Shown here one piece after another: positions 45,135-53,373 of a DNA stretch of 64,000 nt. Below the pieces are notes generated by a model, which made no database searches, had not been told where the DNA came from, and saw only the letters and a program-made list of their open reading frames with translations. Source of the DNA: Balneola sp. (GTDB taxonomy: Bacteria > Bacteroidota > Rhodothermia > Balneolales > Balneolaceae); assembly GCA_002696035.1 (NCBI GenBank), contig NZQV01000021.1, forward strand, positions 98,991 to 162,990, in the 5' to 3' direction. The translations under genes were made by a program, and so were the position numbers. The stretch's first letter is position 1. Each line of letters starts with the position of its first letter.

Positions 45135-46499
45135 ATGAAATACACTTCGCTATCTATAATTGCTCTATTTGTCCTTTTGTTTACGGCTTGTACAAATGGC
45201 CCAAACAGTCTGGAAACCATCGTTAAAGGGTCTATCACAGTATCTGATTCCCTTAATACAGAACAGGATTATGCCGGCACTTACTTAACCATCGTCAATA
45301 ACGACTCTGCTGGAACTGCCGCCGACACCTTATTTCATACCGAGACAGATGAGGCGGGGGAATTTTCCGGCAAAGTTAAATTTCCTCAGAAAAAATACTA
45401 TACGGTGATCATAAACCGGAAGGGAGAAAATCTGGGGAATTTCGGAGCTATTTTAGCCGATAACGACACGCTCTCTATAAGCGCCGAGATCCCGAACATT
45501 GAGGAAACACTGACGCTTGATTCAAAAGAGCATGAATCTATGAAAACCTATTTACGGGTTGACCGTAATTTTCAGCGAATCAATGCTTTTGCACGTCAGG
45601 GGGTCGTAAGCGATTCTCAGTATGTTTCAGAAGTTCCAAAATGGTCTCAGTTTTATTGGGATGTCTATGAAAAAGCACCTAATACCATTGCAGCTGATTT
45701 TGCCGCTGAGAAATCCATTCGCCTGCTTAGTACATGGAATGCAGAGAAGATGCTGGAGCGGATAGATGAGGCACTGCCCAGAGATAACGTGATGAATATG
45801 GCACTGAGCTATGCACATCCGTACATTTCTGATATGAAAGGCTTTGAGGCCGGTTCCAACTATCTGGATTCTTTGAAGAGTATATCCCAAGATGAAAGGG
45901 TGAAGGAAATTATAGACCGCCGCAAGATCCAGTTTTATTTTGACAGCTCCAGAGTTCGGGATGCCAAAGATCTGCTGGCTGATTATGAGCAGGAATTTAA
46001 TGACAACCCTTCCTCCAAAAAATGGGCCCGCCGTATTAGGTATGATCTGAATTACCTGGCCCCGGGCGTTCAGGCTCCTGATTTTTCATTCCTCACCACT
46101 ACCGGTGATACTGTGACTAACGAAGCCCTTGAAGGAACGACCTATATTCTTGAAATTTCACCTCTTGCCAATCGGCAATATCTGAACGATTATGATCGTA
46201 CGGTGATCATCCATGAGATCTACAAAAATTATGGACTTAAGATATTCACTATTCCGCTGGATGAAAGTGAACTTACGGTAGAAGGATTTTTCGAAGAACG
46301 ACGTCAGGTTTGGGATATAGCTCAAATTGGTTCATTCAATGTGCCTGATGTCATCCAGAAATTTAATGTAGTTCAAGTGCCAACTCGTTTGCTTATTGAC
46401 GAAAACGGAGTTCTGATCCGGAAGTATGAAGGTCAGGAATTTCAGGACGTAATACAGGGCTTGAACCAAGCTTTTCAAAACCAAAAATCACCAAGTTAA
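45135..46499 (+). CDS. TlpA-like lipoprotein without redox cysteines
   Basis: Signal peptide with lipobox LFTAC (Cys about residue 19). The N-terminal part (25-120) is a beta-domain like those preceding TlpA modules in Bacteroidota (DUF4369-like), the middle is helical, and the last 140 residues are thioredoxin-like: APDFSFLTTTGDTV, then YILEISPLANRQYLND where WCxxC would be, and NVVQVPTRLLIDENGVLIRK with the cis-Pro. Both catalytic cysteines are absent, so a structural or binding role is likely. It lies between gatB and tpiA. Confidence 0.75.
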   Translation: MKYTSLSIIALFVLLFTACTNGPNSLETIVKGSITVSDSLNTEQDYAGTYLTIVNNDSAGTAADTLFHTETDEAGEFSGKVKFPQKKYYTVIINRKGENLGNFGAILADNDTLSISAEIPNIEETLTLDSKEHESMKTYLRVDRNFQRINAFARQGVVSDSQYVSEVPKWSQFYWDVYEKAPNTIAADFAAEKSIRLLSTWNAEKMLERIDEALPRDNVMNMALSYAHPYISDMKGFEAGSNYLDSLKSISQDERVKEIIDRRKIQFYFDSSRVRDAKDLLADYEQEFNDNPSSKKWARRIRYDLNYLAPGVQAPDFSFLTTTGDTVTNEALEGTTYILEISPLANRQYLNDYDRTVIIHEIYKNYGLKIFTIPLDESELTVEGFFEERRQVWDIAQIGSFNVPDVIQKFNVVQVPTRLLIDENGVLIRKYEGQEFQDVIQGLNQAFQNQKSPS

Positions 46500-46511
46500 A
46501 CTCACTCGATC

Positions 46512-47279
46512 ATGCGTAGATTTTTAATAGCCGGTAACTGGAAAATGAATTGCGGTCCATATGATGCCGCCGAACTTTTAGAAGGGCTGACGGAGAAGAA
46601 AGCCGAGATCAGCGACGATGTGGATGTGCTGGTTTGTCCACCATTTGTATCCATCGGGATGGCAGTAAAGTATTTGTACGACACAGATATTCAGGTGGGC
46701 GGTCAGAATCTTCATTTTGAAGAGAATGGAGCCTACACCGGCGAGATCAGCGGAAGCATGCTGACCGAAAGTGGGTGTAATTATGTGATCATTGGTCACT
46801 CCGAACGACGACAGTATTTTGGTGAAACCGATACCACCGTGAACAAGCGCGTTCACAAAGCCATTGAGCATAAATTAGCGCCCATCGTTTGTGTAGGGGA
46901 GAGCCTGGATCAGCGTAAAAAAGACGAACACTTTGAACTGGTTAAAAATCAGATCAAAGCAGCTTTGCACGGTGTTTCTGATACAGATGCTCTGGATGTT
47001 GTGATTGCCTACGAACCCATTTGGGCTATCGGAACCGGTGAAACGGCAACTCCGGAACAGGCTCAGGTTATGCACGAATACATTCGAACAGTTTTGGCAG
47101 ATATCTATTCTGAAGAGATCGCAGAGCAGATCAATATTTTGTACGGTGGAAGTATGAAGCCCGGCAATGCAGAAGAACTGCTTAGTCAGCCTGATGTGGA
47201 TGGCGGACTCATAGGCGGCGCTTCTCTGGATGCGGATAGCTTTTCTGAGATCATAACTATCGCCGAAGACCTCGCCTGA
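46512..47279 (+). CDS. tpiA: triosephosphate isomerase
   Basis: Interconverts dihydroxyacetone phosphate and glyceraldehyde 3-phosphate. All catalytic residues are present: Lys11 in AGNWKMN, His96 in VIIGHSERRQYFGE, Glu168 in AYEPIWAIGTG, with the flexible loop 6 after it and the phosphate-binding LYGGSMKPGNA and GGLIGGASL. 255 residues is normal. It is followed after one base by purD, an unusual but tight pairing, and preceded by the TlpA-like gene by 12 bases. Confidence 0.98.
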   Translation: MRRFLIAGNWKMNCGPYDAAELLEGLTEKKAEISDDVDVLVCPPFVSIGMAVKYLYDTDIQVGGQNLHFEENGAYTGEISGSMLTESGCNYVIIGHSERRQYFGETDTTVNKRVHKAIEHKLAPIVCVGESLDQRKKDEHFELVKNQIKAALHGVSDTDALDVVIAYEPIWAIGTGETATPEQAQVMHEYIRTVLADIYSEEIAEQINILYGGSMKPGNAEELLSQPDVDGGLIGGASLDADSFSEIITIAEDLA

Positions 47280-47280
47280 T

Positions 47281-48558
47281 ATGAATTACAATGTGCTTCT
47301 GATCGGCAGCGGTGGACGTGAACATGCCTTGGCCTGGGCTATTTCCAGATCTCCAAAGCTGGGAAAATTGTACATTGCGCCCGGTAATCCCGGCACATCG
47401 GAATGTGGCGAAAATGTAGAACTCGATTCTTCCGATTTTGAAGCCGTTTGGGATTTCATTCAGGAAAAGCACATCAACCTCACTGTTGTAGGGCCTGAAC
47501 AGCCGCTGGTGGATGGTATTGCCAATTTCCTGGAAACAAAAGGACATCTTGTTTTTGGCCCCAAACTGCAAGCAGCCATGCTGGAAGGTAGTAAGGAATT
47601 CGCGAAAGAATTCATGGAACGACAACAGATTCCAACAGCAGCTTACCGCGTTTTTGATCAGGATAATTTTGATGATGCTGCCTCTTATATCAAAGAGCAA
47701 AACCAATACCCGGTGGTGTTAAAAGCCGACGGATTAGCAGGAGGAAAAGGGGTTTTTATTCCGGAATCTGAAGCTGAGGCCATGGAAGTTCTCGATGAAC
47801 TCAAAAACAGTGATTCCCTTAAAGAAGCCGCGAGCCGGTTGGTGATCGAAGAGTTTATGGTAGGCGAAGAAGCCTCCGTATTTGCGATCTCAGACGGGGA
47901 ATCCTGGAAGGTGATCGGTAATGCCCAGGATCACAAGCGCATCGGAGAAGGCGATACCGGACTCAACACCGGAGGAATGGGCGCTTACTCACCTGCCCCG
48001 GTCGTAACGGATGAGATCCTGAAGCAAGTAGAAGACGAGATCATTGCTCCAACTATTTCAGGAATGAAAGAAGAAGGAAATCCGTATTCCGGCATTTTGT
48101 ATTGCGGGTTGATGATCACTGCAGAAGGCCCAAAAGTAGTCGAATATAACTGCCGGTTTGGAGATCCTGAATGTCAGGTGATATTACCGAGGATGAAATC
48201 TGATGTACTGGAGGTCATAGCTGCATGCACGGAAGGCAAACTTGGAGAAACCGATATTCAGTTCGATGACGAAGTGCGCTGTACGGTGGTTCTTGCTTCA
48301 GGCGGTTATCCGGAATCCTATGAAAAAGGGAAGGAGATCACAGGAATTGAAGAAGTTGAAAATGCCATCGTTTTTCATGCCGGAACGAGAGAAGAAAACG
48401 GAAAAATTCTCACCAATGGCGGACGTGTGTTGAATATTGTTGGGTCGGGTAGCGATCTGGGATCAGCCATTCAGAACACCTACGCACAAGTCAAAAAAAT
48501 CCATTTCGACAAAGCCTACTACCGCTCCGATATTGGAGCCAAAGGTTTAGAACATTAG
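47281..48558 (+). CDS. purD: phosphoribosylamine-glycine ligase
   Basis: ATP-grasp enzyme of purine biosynthesis joining phosphoribosylamine and glycine. The 425 residues include VLLIGSGGREHALAWAI (N-domain), VVGPEQPLVDGIA, VVLKADGLAGGKGVFI (ATP-grasp loop), RIGEGDTGLNTGGMGAYSP, and VVEYNCRFGDPECQVILPR with the metal-binding Glu and Asn. The last codons (for LEH and TAG) fall within the first arm of a family-4 inverted repeat, so the natural C-terminus may have been altered by the repeat. Confidence 0.97.
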   Translation: MNYNVLLIGSGGREHALAWAISRSPKLGKLYIAPGNPGTSECGENVELDSSDFEAVWDFIQEKHINLTVVGPEQPLVDGIANFLETKGHLVFGPKLQAAMLEGSKEFAKEFMERQQIPTAAYRVFDQDNFDDAASYIKEQNQYPVVLKADGLAGGKGVFIPESEAEAMEVLDELKNSDSLKEAASRLVIEEFMVGEEASVFAISDGESWKVIGNAQDHKRIGEGDTGLNTGGMGAYSPAPVVTDEILKQVEDEIIAPTISGMKEEGNPYSGILYCGLMITAEGPKVVEYNCRFGDPECQVILPRMKSDVLEVIAACTEGKLGETDIQFDDEVRCTVVLASGGYPESYEKGKEITGIEEVENAIVFHAGTREENGKILTNGGRVLNIVGSGSDLGSAIQNTYAQVKKIHFDKAYYRSDIGAKGLEH

Positions 48559-48800
48559 AACATCGAACAACCAACACCGAACGTCCAAGGCAGAAGGGAT
48601 TTGGGTATTGAATCTTGAACACTGAATACAGAATATCGAATAGCCGGACATCTCCGCTCCCACGCAGAGTGATAGGAGTGAGTGCCGTTCTTTGTTCGAT
48701 GTTGAGTGTTCGATGTTGGATGTTCTCGCTCATCACTACCTCGTTTCACACGCTCCGCGTTGGAACGAAAAAGGCGCTGCCTGGGGCCTTTTGCTTTTTA
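48550..48800. repeat. nested inverted repeats between purD and the propeller gene (family 4)
   Basis: Outer arms 48550-48582 and 48693-48725 are imperfect reverse complements built of ACATCGAACA-type words (about 27 of 33 positions agree). Inside, CTCCCACGCAGAGTGAT (48657-48673) is related, reversed, to TCACACGCTCCGCGTTGGA (48746-48764). A terminator-like hairpin AAAAGGC/GCCTTTT (48769-48775, 48786-48792) follows. The outer left arm contains the purD stop codon and the right arm the likely ATG of the next gene. Confidence 0.65.
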
Positions 48801-49583
48801 TTACTGCTCTTATTTTCAACTTCGCCCTCCGCCCAACCACTCCAAAAGATCTATTCCGGTTTGGATAATGCTACGTCCATTTCCATAACTCAAAATCATA
48901 TTTACGTTGTAGAGCAAGGAAAACATCGTCTGCTCAAACTCGATCATTCCGGAAAGCTTTTGGATACTATTGGCGGCAGAGGCTCTGGTAATTATCAGTT
49001 CAGCAAGCCCGTGGATGTGGACGCTACCAACGGACTCAAGATCTTTGTCACCGACTACAACAACCGGCGAGTTCAGGTTTTTGACCGGCGGGGACAGTTT
49101 CTGAGCAGTTTGACAGCCCGAAATTCATTTGGTTCAACAGACCGATATCAACCCACGGAGATCGCAGTAAATAATTTTGGAGAGGTTTATTTGGTGGATG
49201 AAGATCAGGAGCGGGTATTTCATTTTGACCTGGATTATAATTTGCTCGATGAATTCCGGATTCCATCTGAGATCGATAAGATAGATGACCTGTTAGTGAG
49301 TTCGACGCAGTTAATAGCTTTTGAACATGAAACGAATACCCTCCACAAGCTTTTGCTAAACGGGAGTTACAATGGATTTATCCCTGCAGAAGATGTTCAG
49401 TCAGTTGCCGTATCGGAAGAAGGACTTTGGATGATCTTTGATAACCGAATGGAGTTCGAAAATGGTGATCAGAAAAGCGTAGAATTTGGAATCTCAATAG
49501 ATGCAAAAGATGTTGCGGTTCAACGTTCAGCTATATTCATACTGGCTGATAATGCTCTGTATAAAATCATATTTTCGCCATGA
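48720..49583 (+). CDS. exported NHL-type beta-propeller protein
   Basis: ATG 48720 is the first plausible start; the frame is open to about 48615 but that part is repeat sequence. The predicted 287-residue protein has a hydrophobic signal (AFCFLLLLLFSTSPSAQP) after an unusual 17-residue leader that is itself repeat-derived. NHL-like blades follow: ITQNHIYVVEQGKHRLLKLD, YNNRRVQVFDRRGQFLSSL, VNNFGEVYLVDEDQERVF. The role is unknown. Its stop overlaps the start of the LuxE-like gene (ATGATG), so these two are coupled. Confidence 0.7.
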   Translation: MFSLITTSFHTLRVGTKKALPGAFCFLLLLLFSTSPSAQPLQKIYSGLDNATSISITQNHIYVVEQGKHRLLKLDHSGKLLDTIGGRGSGNYQFSKPVDVDATNGLKIFVTDYNNRRVQVFDRRGQFLSSLTARNSFGSTDRYQPTEIAVNNFGEVYLVDEDQERVFHFDLDYNLLDEFRIPSEIDKIDDLLVSSTQLIAFEHETNTLHKLLLNGSYNGFIPAEDVQSVAVSEEGLWMIFDNRMEFENGDQKSVEFGISIDAKDVAVQRSAIFILADNALYKIIFSP

Positions 49584-50578
49584 TGTCTTCGGACCTGATC
49601 TTTGATGCCACCGTTTCTTTCGAGTATAAGTGCCTCCGGGTCTTTGAATTTCAGAGATCCAACAACCCCGTCTACGAACGCTTTTGTGATGCTTTAGAGA
49701 TCCATAGACCTCAATCTATCTCCGAAATCCCGCTGCTTCCCATTCAGGCGTTTAAAGATGCTGAAGTGCTTACTAATTTCGAAAATTCAAAATACAAAAT
49801 TCAAAATTTAGAATACTTTCAAAGCAGTGGAACGAGTGGCATGCAGCGAAGCAGACATTATTTGAGAGATCCTGAGATCTACCGACGGTCCATAATTGAA
49901 GGCATGCAGCAGTTCTATGATCTGGATGATTTTGTGATCTGGGCATATACGCCGGGCTATAATGAAAACCCAAATTCGTCCTTGATCTGGATGTTGAACA
50001 CACTTATTGGTCGCGAAGAATCTGGGTTGAGCCGATTTTTAGAACTGGGTAAGCCGCTGGACGAAAATGAGATCAGAAAAGTAACCGATGCCGGTAAGAA
50101 ATTAATGGTATTTGGAGCGGCTTTTGGATTGCTGGATCTGGTGGAAATGAAGAACGTACAACTTCCAGCAGATTCTATGGTCATGGAAACCGGGGGAATG
50201 AAAACATACCGGCGCGAGATGAACCGTGAGGAATTGCACCGCAGGCTGGCCAAAGGATTTGGCATTTCCTTGTCCAAAATTCACTCCGAGTATGGAATGA
50301 CGGAATTACTGAGTCAAGCCTACAATCCCGGAGGCTATTGGTTTGGAACCGTGCCATGGATGGAAGTCAGTACCCGCAATCCCAAAGATCCGATGGAAGA
50401 AGTAAGAACTGGCGAAGAAGGACTCATTGGCGTGATCGATCTGGCCAACCTGTATTCCTGCTCCTTCATCTTAACCGGCGACAAAGGCGTGCAGGTGGGA
50501 GGAGGTAAATTCCAGGTACTGGGACGATGGAATCCGCGAAATCTGCGCGGCTGCAACTTTTTGATCGACCAAGATTAG
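49580..50578 (+). CDS. LuxE-like acyl-protein synthetase (ANL superfamily)
   Basis: A 332-residue adenylating-enzyme fragment related to LuxE: FQSSGTSGMQRSRHYL is the ATP-binding P-loop, VMETGGMKTYRREMNREELH and KIHSEYGMTELLSQAY are the later ANL motifs, and the C-terminal subdomain is truncated as in LuxE. LuxE activates a fatty acid and passes it to LuxC for reduction. A LuxC-like gene lies just downstream. Just before the P-loop is a segment of repetitive codons (49776-49818) that resembles an inserted intergenic word repeat. No luciferase genes are present. Confidence 0.82.
   Translation: MMSSDLIFDATVSFEYKCLRVFEFQRSNNPVYERFCDALEIHRPQSISEIPLLPIQAFKDAEVLTNFENSKYKIQNLEYFQSSGTSGMQRSRHYLRDPEIYRRSIIEGMQQFYDLDDFVIWAYTPGYNENPNSSLIWMLNTLIGREESGLSRFLELGKPLDENEIRKVTDAGKKLMVFGAAFGLLDLVEMKNVQLPADSMVMETGGMKTYRREMNREELHRRLAKGFGISLSKIHSEYGMTELLSQAYNPGGYWFGTVPWMEVSTRNPKDPMEEVRTGEEGLIGVIDLANLYSCSFILTGDKGVQVGGGKFQVLGRWNPRNLRGCNFLIDQD
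49776..49818. repeat. word repeat inside the LuxE-like gene
   Basis: Near-tandem words AAATTCAAAATACAAAATTC then AAAATTTAGAATAC, encoding a run rich in Asn, Lys and Tyr. The style is that of intergenic AT-rich repeats in this genome, here carried in frame within a coding region. Confidence 0.4.
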
Positions 50579-50732
50579 AACCACAGATTTTACGGATTAC
50601 ACAGATTATTCTCTCAGCCAGACATGCTTCGGATTACAAAAAAGGTTGGCATAAAACCTATATCTTATTCAAAAAGTAAAAAACCCAATCCGCGCATCAG
50701 TAAAATATGTGAAATCAGCGAAATCTGTGATC
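50579..50732. repeat. family-3 dyad repeat (CACAGATTT type)
   Basis: CACAGATTTTACGGATTACA begins at 50582, four bases after the TAG stop of the LuxE-like gene; the reverse-complementary arm occupies about 50700-50730 with roughly 22 of 27 positions agreeing. The right arm contains the predicted GTG start of the LuxC-like gene. Confidence 0.65.
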
Positions 50733-51770
50733 AAAATTACCCAAACTCTTAAAAACTGGCTCGAACCCAATAATCAGGCTCTCCAAGAAGCTATTGAGAA
50801 AACCGTCTCGGAAGGATTATTCAGTAAGCAAGACATTCAACACCAACTGTCTGTATTACGGGGGAATGTAGAAAACGGGGAAATCCAGAAATGGGCAAAT
50901 AGGGCAGGATTAACCGATCAAAAGAACGCCAAAGGCAAAAAAGTACTCTGCCTTCACGCGGGAAATTTGCCGCTGGTGGGATTTCAAACCGCACTTGGAG
51001 TGATCCTTTCCGGAGCTGATTATTATGGAAAGCTCTCCCGCAAAGATCCGTATTTACTCGGTTCATTCCTTAGAGAAATTGAACAAATAGGTATAGAACA
51101 GGAGATTCAGTACACCACAGATCTGCACGATTTCCAAAACCTGAATGCAGATCACATAGTTTTTGCAGGATCCGAAGCCTCCGTTCCTCAGGTAGAACAG
51201 GAAGTTAAAAAGCTGGGTGCAGCTAAAGAAAAAGCTGAGTACCTGATTCGAACTGCCAAGTTTTCCATCGCCTACCTGGAAGACTGGAATGAAGAAGTGA
51301 AAAATGATTTAGTAGAATCAATGCTTCGGTACGGCGGAAAAGGATGTCGTTCGGTGGCCGTAGTTGTCGCTACATTTACGTTAGATGAAGTGAAAGAAGA
51401 ACTGAGCTCAGCCATTCAAAAGTTCTGGAAAGATAACCCACAACAGCAAAAACCAGCGCCTGAACTGAAATATCAGTTTGCCTACAATGAAGGCATCCAA
51501 CGCAATCAGCTTTGGTTGGAAGACTTTTTAATTCAGGAAACCGATGAACTTCCGGAAACAGATTTTACGGTGAACTGCGTGAAGGGAGATGAGGCAAAAG
51601 TCAGGGAATTAAAAGCCCAATTCGGCACAAAGGTACAGTCGGTTTATACCACAGAAACTGAAATCTCAGGATTGGAAACCGAAGAATTGGCGAAGGCACA
51701 AAGCCCGCCGCTTTGGTGGAAGCCGGATGGGGTGGATGTGGTGGAGGATATATCTAGTACAATTTCATAA
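50709..51770 (+). CDS. LuxC-like acyl-CoA reductase
   Basis: A 353-residue aldehyde-dehydrogenase-fold protein of the acyl-CoA reductase (LuxC) family: VLCLHAGNLPLVGFQTALG, AKFSIAYLEDW, and the catalytic Cys in YGGKGCRSVAVVV. It should reduce acyl groups delivered by the LuxE-like synthetase to aldehydes. GTG 50709 lies within a repeat arm; GTG 50727 (before IKITQTLKNWL) is the alternative. It is shorter than Photobacterium LuxC (about 480). It converges with the AT-rich lipoprotein module, stop codons two bases apart. Confidence 0.82.
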   Translation: MKSAKSVIKITQTLKNWLEPNNQALQEAIEKTVSEGLFSKQDIQHQLSVLRGNVENGEIQKWANRAGLTDQKNAKGKKVLCLHAGNLPLVGFQTALGVILSGADYYGKLSRKDPYLLGSFLREIEQIGIEQEIQYTTDLHDFQNLNADHIVFAGSEASVPQVEQEVKKLGAAKEKAEYLIRTAKFSIAYLEDWNEEVKNDLVESMLRYGGKGCRSVAVVVATFTLDEVKEELSSAIQKFWKDNPQQQKPAPELKYQFAYNEGIQRNQLWLEDFLIQETDELPETDFTVNCVKGDEAKVRELKAQFGTKVQSVYTTETEISGLETEELAKAQSPPLWWKPDGVDVVEDISSTIS

Positions 51771-51772
51771 AC

Positions 51773-53371
51773 TTAAGGTTTAACAGGAAAAATTATAAAC
51801 TTATCATAGTTTTCAAGAACCAAAAATAGATTATTTTTTTCAGCTAGAATATTTCTAATTTCGTACTCATAATGTTGCTTAGATACTATTTGATTAGAGG
51901 GGATATGAATTTTGTATAAGAAACCGTCATAAGAGCTAGCAAAAAGTGTATCTGGACTGGATTCTTTAACTAAAAAGTCCGTATAAGCACTATGTATATC
52001 CGGTAAAAAACCCAAATTATTTATATCTAAATCTGCTGAAAAAATTTGTCCACTACTACCTATAAAAAGTTTATTATGTTTATCTGATATTGCGTGATTA
52101 GAGATATTGAATCCAACTAAGTCTCTTCTATTACCCATTCTTAAATTACCATCTTGTGTAATAGAATATGATAGTAAATTACCTGATTGGTAGAATGAAT
52201 CATTAGTAAACAGGGTGTTTTTGTTTATTCCCAGTAGATTTGTAGCAAACCTATCATTATCAGGTAAATAACTATTTATTGGGTTGAAATTTTTGTCAAA
52301 GATATATGGACCTTTACCTCTCTTGTTACCACCGTTGAAAGTTACTACATAGTTCGATGATGCATTATGGTATATCATATCATGAGGTGAGATTGTACCT
52401 TCGTTAACCTTTGTAGATAATATTCCTCTATCTGAAATTAGGGTAAGATCTACAGGATCTAATTGATATATATTATTATCAAATGAAGCATAAAGTTCAG
52501 GTATTTTTAGAGTATTGATGGTTTTTAAGAAAAAACCTTTAGAACCTGTTACACTTTCTCCTAATGATTTAGTGATAGTTCGATTTGTAGAAGTTTGAGC
52601 ATTGATTGAAAAATAAGCAATGTCATTAAAAATTTTAGCTTTAATGTAGTGAAAATAAATTTCGTCATTAAAGGAAACTAGTTGCTTAGAATACACATTT
52701 GGGTCATCAATTATATTATTTCTGATCTCTACACTATTACTGACACTTTTAGTCGAATATTTTTTTGAGTACGATTCAACAAAATATTTTTGACTTTTCT
52801 GCATAGTAGGTCGAAAATTTGTGAACACTGTATCATTTATATCATAAAATTCTTTTAAGGTTATGTCTTGATTATAGCTTTGAACCTTCACCTTATAACT
52901 TTTAAAATCGTCTCCTTTATACTTGTCCCAGATTAAATCAGGCTGAAATTTATCCAGATTAAGTGCTTTCAATGTTACTTTGTATGGTTTAGATACAATT
53001 CTGTTTATTTCATCGTACTTAACCTCTCCGATTAACAAAGAAATAGTATGTGTAGTATGTCCGCTTAATTTTGTGTAGCCTACTTTAATTGTATCAGATG
53101 TAATTGTATCATTTTGATAAAATAATCCATCCTTATCACTAACCAACTTGAGAGATCTACCTTGCTCTATTACTACTGAATTGACAACGATTATAAAGCT
53201 TTTATATGCTATTTCTGCCCTTATAATATTTTCAATATCCAAGAATTTGGCATTTGGGATATCAGCTGCTGGATCAAAAACATTACCTCGCTCAAATTCC
53301 GGCCCGGTACTACAGCTAAACAAAAATGTACCGGAAATAAAAAAGAGAAGTAAGAATTTATATTCCTTCAT
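51773..53371 (-). CDS. propeller lipoprotein of the duplicated module (B2)
   Basis: Signal peptide with lipobox LFSCS (Cys about residue 20), then GPEFERGNVFDPAADIPN, parallel to the start of the lipoprotein gene at 54.4 kb. Residues about 130-225 look like a fibronectin-type III fold; the rest (240-532) has propeller-like repeats (KTINTLKIPELYASFDNNIYQLDP, LSYSITQDGNLRMGNR). No catalytic motif. Last gene of a four-gene minus-strand module, two bases after the PEGA-like gene. Noticeably AT-rich and with codon choice unlike the neighbouring LuxC-like gene. Function unknown. Confidence 0.7.
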   Translation of the reverse strand: MKEYKFLLLFFISGTFLFSCSTGPEFERGNVFDPAADIPNAKFLDIENIIRAEIAYKSFIIVVNSVVIEQGRSLKLVSDKDGLFYQNDTITSDTIKVGYTKLSGHTTHTISLLIGEVKYDEINRIVSKPYKVTLKALNLDKFQPDLIWDKYKGDDFKSYKVKVQSYNQDITLKEFYDINDTVFTNFRPTMQKSQKYFVESYSKKYSTKSVSNSVEIRNNIIDDPNVYSKQLVSFNDEIYFHYIKAKIFNDIAYFSINAQTSTNRTITKSLGESVTGSKGFFLKTINTLKIPELYASFDNNIYQLDPVDLTLISDRGILSTKVNEGTISPHDMIYHNASSNYVVTFNGGNKRGKGPYIFDKNFNPINSYLPDNDRFATNLLGINKNTLFTNDSFYQSGNLLSYSITQDGNLRMGNRRDLVGFNISNHAISDKHNKLFIGSSGQIFSADLDINNLGFLPDIHSAYTDFLVKESSPDTLFASSYDGFLYKIHIPSNQIVSKQHYEYEIRNILAEKNNLFLVLENYDKFIIFPVKP

Positions 53372-53373
53372 AG

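Noticed and set aside
49580..51770. Bioluminescence operon
   Set aside because: Only LuxE- and LuxC-like genes are present; no luciferase subunits or transferase were found.
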